From the NCBI GenBank assembly GCA_945868935.1, contig CAMBNE010000070.1, forward strand, positions 1 through 6,037: a DNA stretch of 6,037 bases, in the 5' to 3' direction. The notes below the pieces were generated by a model. That model did no database searches, was not told where the DNA came from, and worked only from the letters and a program-made list of their open reading frames with translations. Shown in pieces: positions 5,984-6,037 of this stretch (position 1 is its first letter; each line of letters begins with the position of its first letter). The DNA is from an uncultured Clostridia bacterium. GTDB taxonomy: Bacteria > Bacillota > Clostridia > Oscillospirales > Acutalibacteraceae. Made by a program: the position numbers and the translations under genes.

Positions 5984-6012
5984 CTGATTTACAAGCCAAC
6001 TCTTAACCGACT

Positions 6013-6037
6013 CGGAACGGTCAAGACCGTTCCCTAC
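6013..6037 (-). repeat. REP-like repeat, copy C
   Basis: This is the same 25-bp unit with its GTAG on the minus strand (6037-6034), ending at the last base of the window. The palindrome spans 6014-6033. Its right flank, and hence any target-site duplication, cannot be seen. Confidence 0.88.

Larger units (their letters stand above)
5959..6037. mobile_element. REPIN/MITE-like element made of REP copies B and C
   Basis: Copies B and C face each other with their GTAG ends outward and form perfect 25-bp terminal inverted repeats around a 29-bp spacer (5984-6012) with no coding capacity. This is the layout of a REPIN (paired inverted REPs), a non-autonomous element known mainly from Proteobacteria and moved in trans by a REP-associated tyrosine transposase (RAYT). 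No transposase is in the window. A simple palindromic MITE of another transposase family is the alternative. Confidence 0.6.

Noticed and set aside
5811..5999. 62-codon minus-strand open frame across the RHH gene and REP copy B
   Set aside because: It overlaps the better supported ribbon-helix-helix gene in antisense and reads through a repeat; its translation has no family-like pattern.
5186..6037. CRISPR array
   Set aside because: There are only three repeat copies, in mixed orientation and with spacers of 748 and 29 bp. A true array has direct repeats with even spacing.

Overview
The window looks like chromosomal DNA from a Gram-positive anaerobe of the class Clostridia, probably Ruminococcus/Oscillospirales-like. 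The grounds are strong GGAGGTG-type ribosome binding sites, frequent TTG starts, a two-domain Sua5-type TsaC, a clostridial-type M18 aminopeptidase and a DUF951 gene. The genus is inference. I see no rRNA, tRNA, CRISPR array or insertion-sequence transposase.

About five sixths of the window (33-5135) is one minus-strand housekeeping block that reads from right to left. A near-consensus promoter (5107-5135) is followed by a DUF951 zinc-finger-like protein, peptide chain release factor 1 (prfA), threonylcarbamoyl-AMP synthase (tsaC/sua5, tRNA t6A), dephospho-CoA kinase (coaE), a membrane-anchored lytic transglycosylase and an M18 aminopeptidase. The first five genes are separated by at most 25 nt, and tsaC and coaE overlap by 14 nt. 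The aminopeptidase follows after 67 nt and may have extra transcription of its own. Three of the six genes (DUF951, tsaC, coaE) are best read as starting at TTG, because the longer frames begin inside or against the Shine-Dalgarno sequence.

The right-hand kilobase (about 5180-6037) is different. It holds a divergent gene pair: a minus-strand SLOG/DUF2493-type nucleotide-binding protein (5259-5630) and a plus-strand 54-residue ribbon-helix-helix DNA-binding protein (5749-5913). They share a 118-bp AT-rich control region with a -10 box on each strand and palindromic candidate operators.

Three identical 25-bp repeats surround and follow this pair (5186-5210, 5959-5983, 6013-6037). Each is a GTAG tetranucleotide at the foot of a perfect 9-bp palindrome with a 2-nt centre, the architecture of REP elements mobilised by REP-associated tyrosine transposases. 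The last two face each other as a 79-bp REPIN/MITE-like unit that ends at the window edge. The first and second bracket the SLOG/RHH pair in inverted orientation. These repeats and the divergent pair are the least ordinary parts of the window; the rest is conserved core metabolism and translation.
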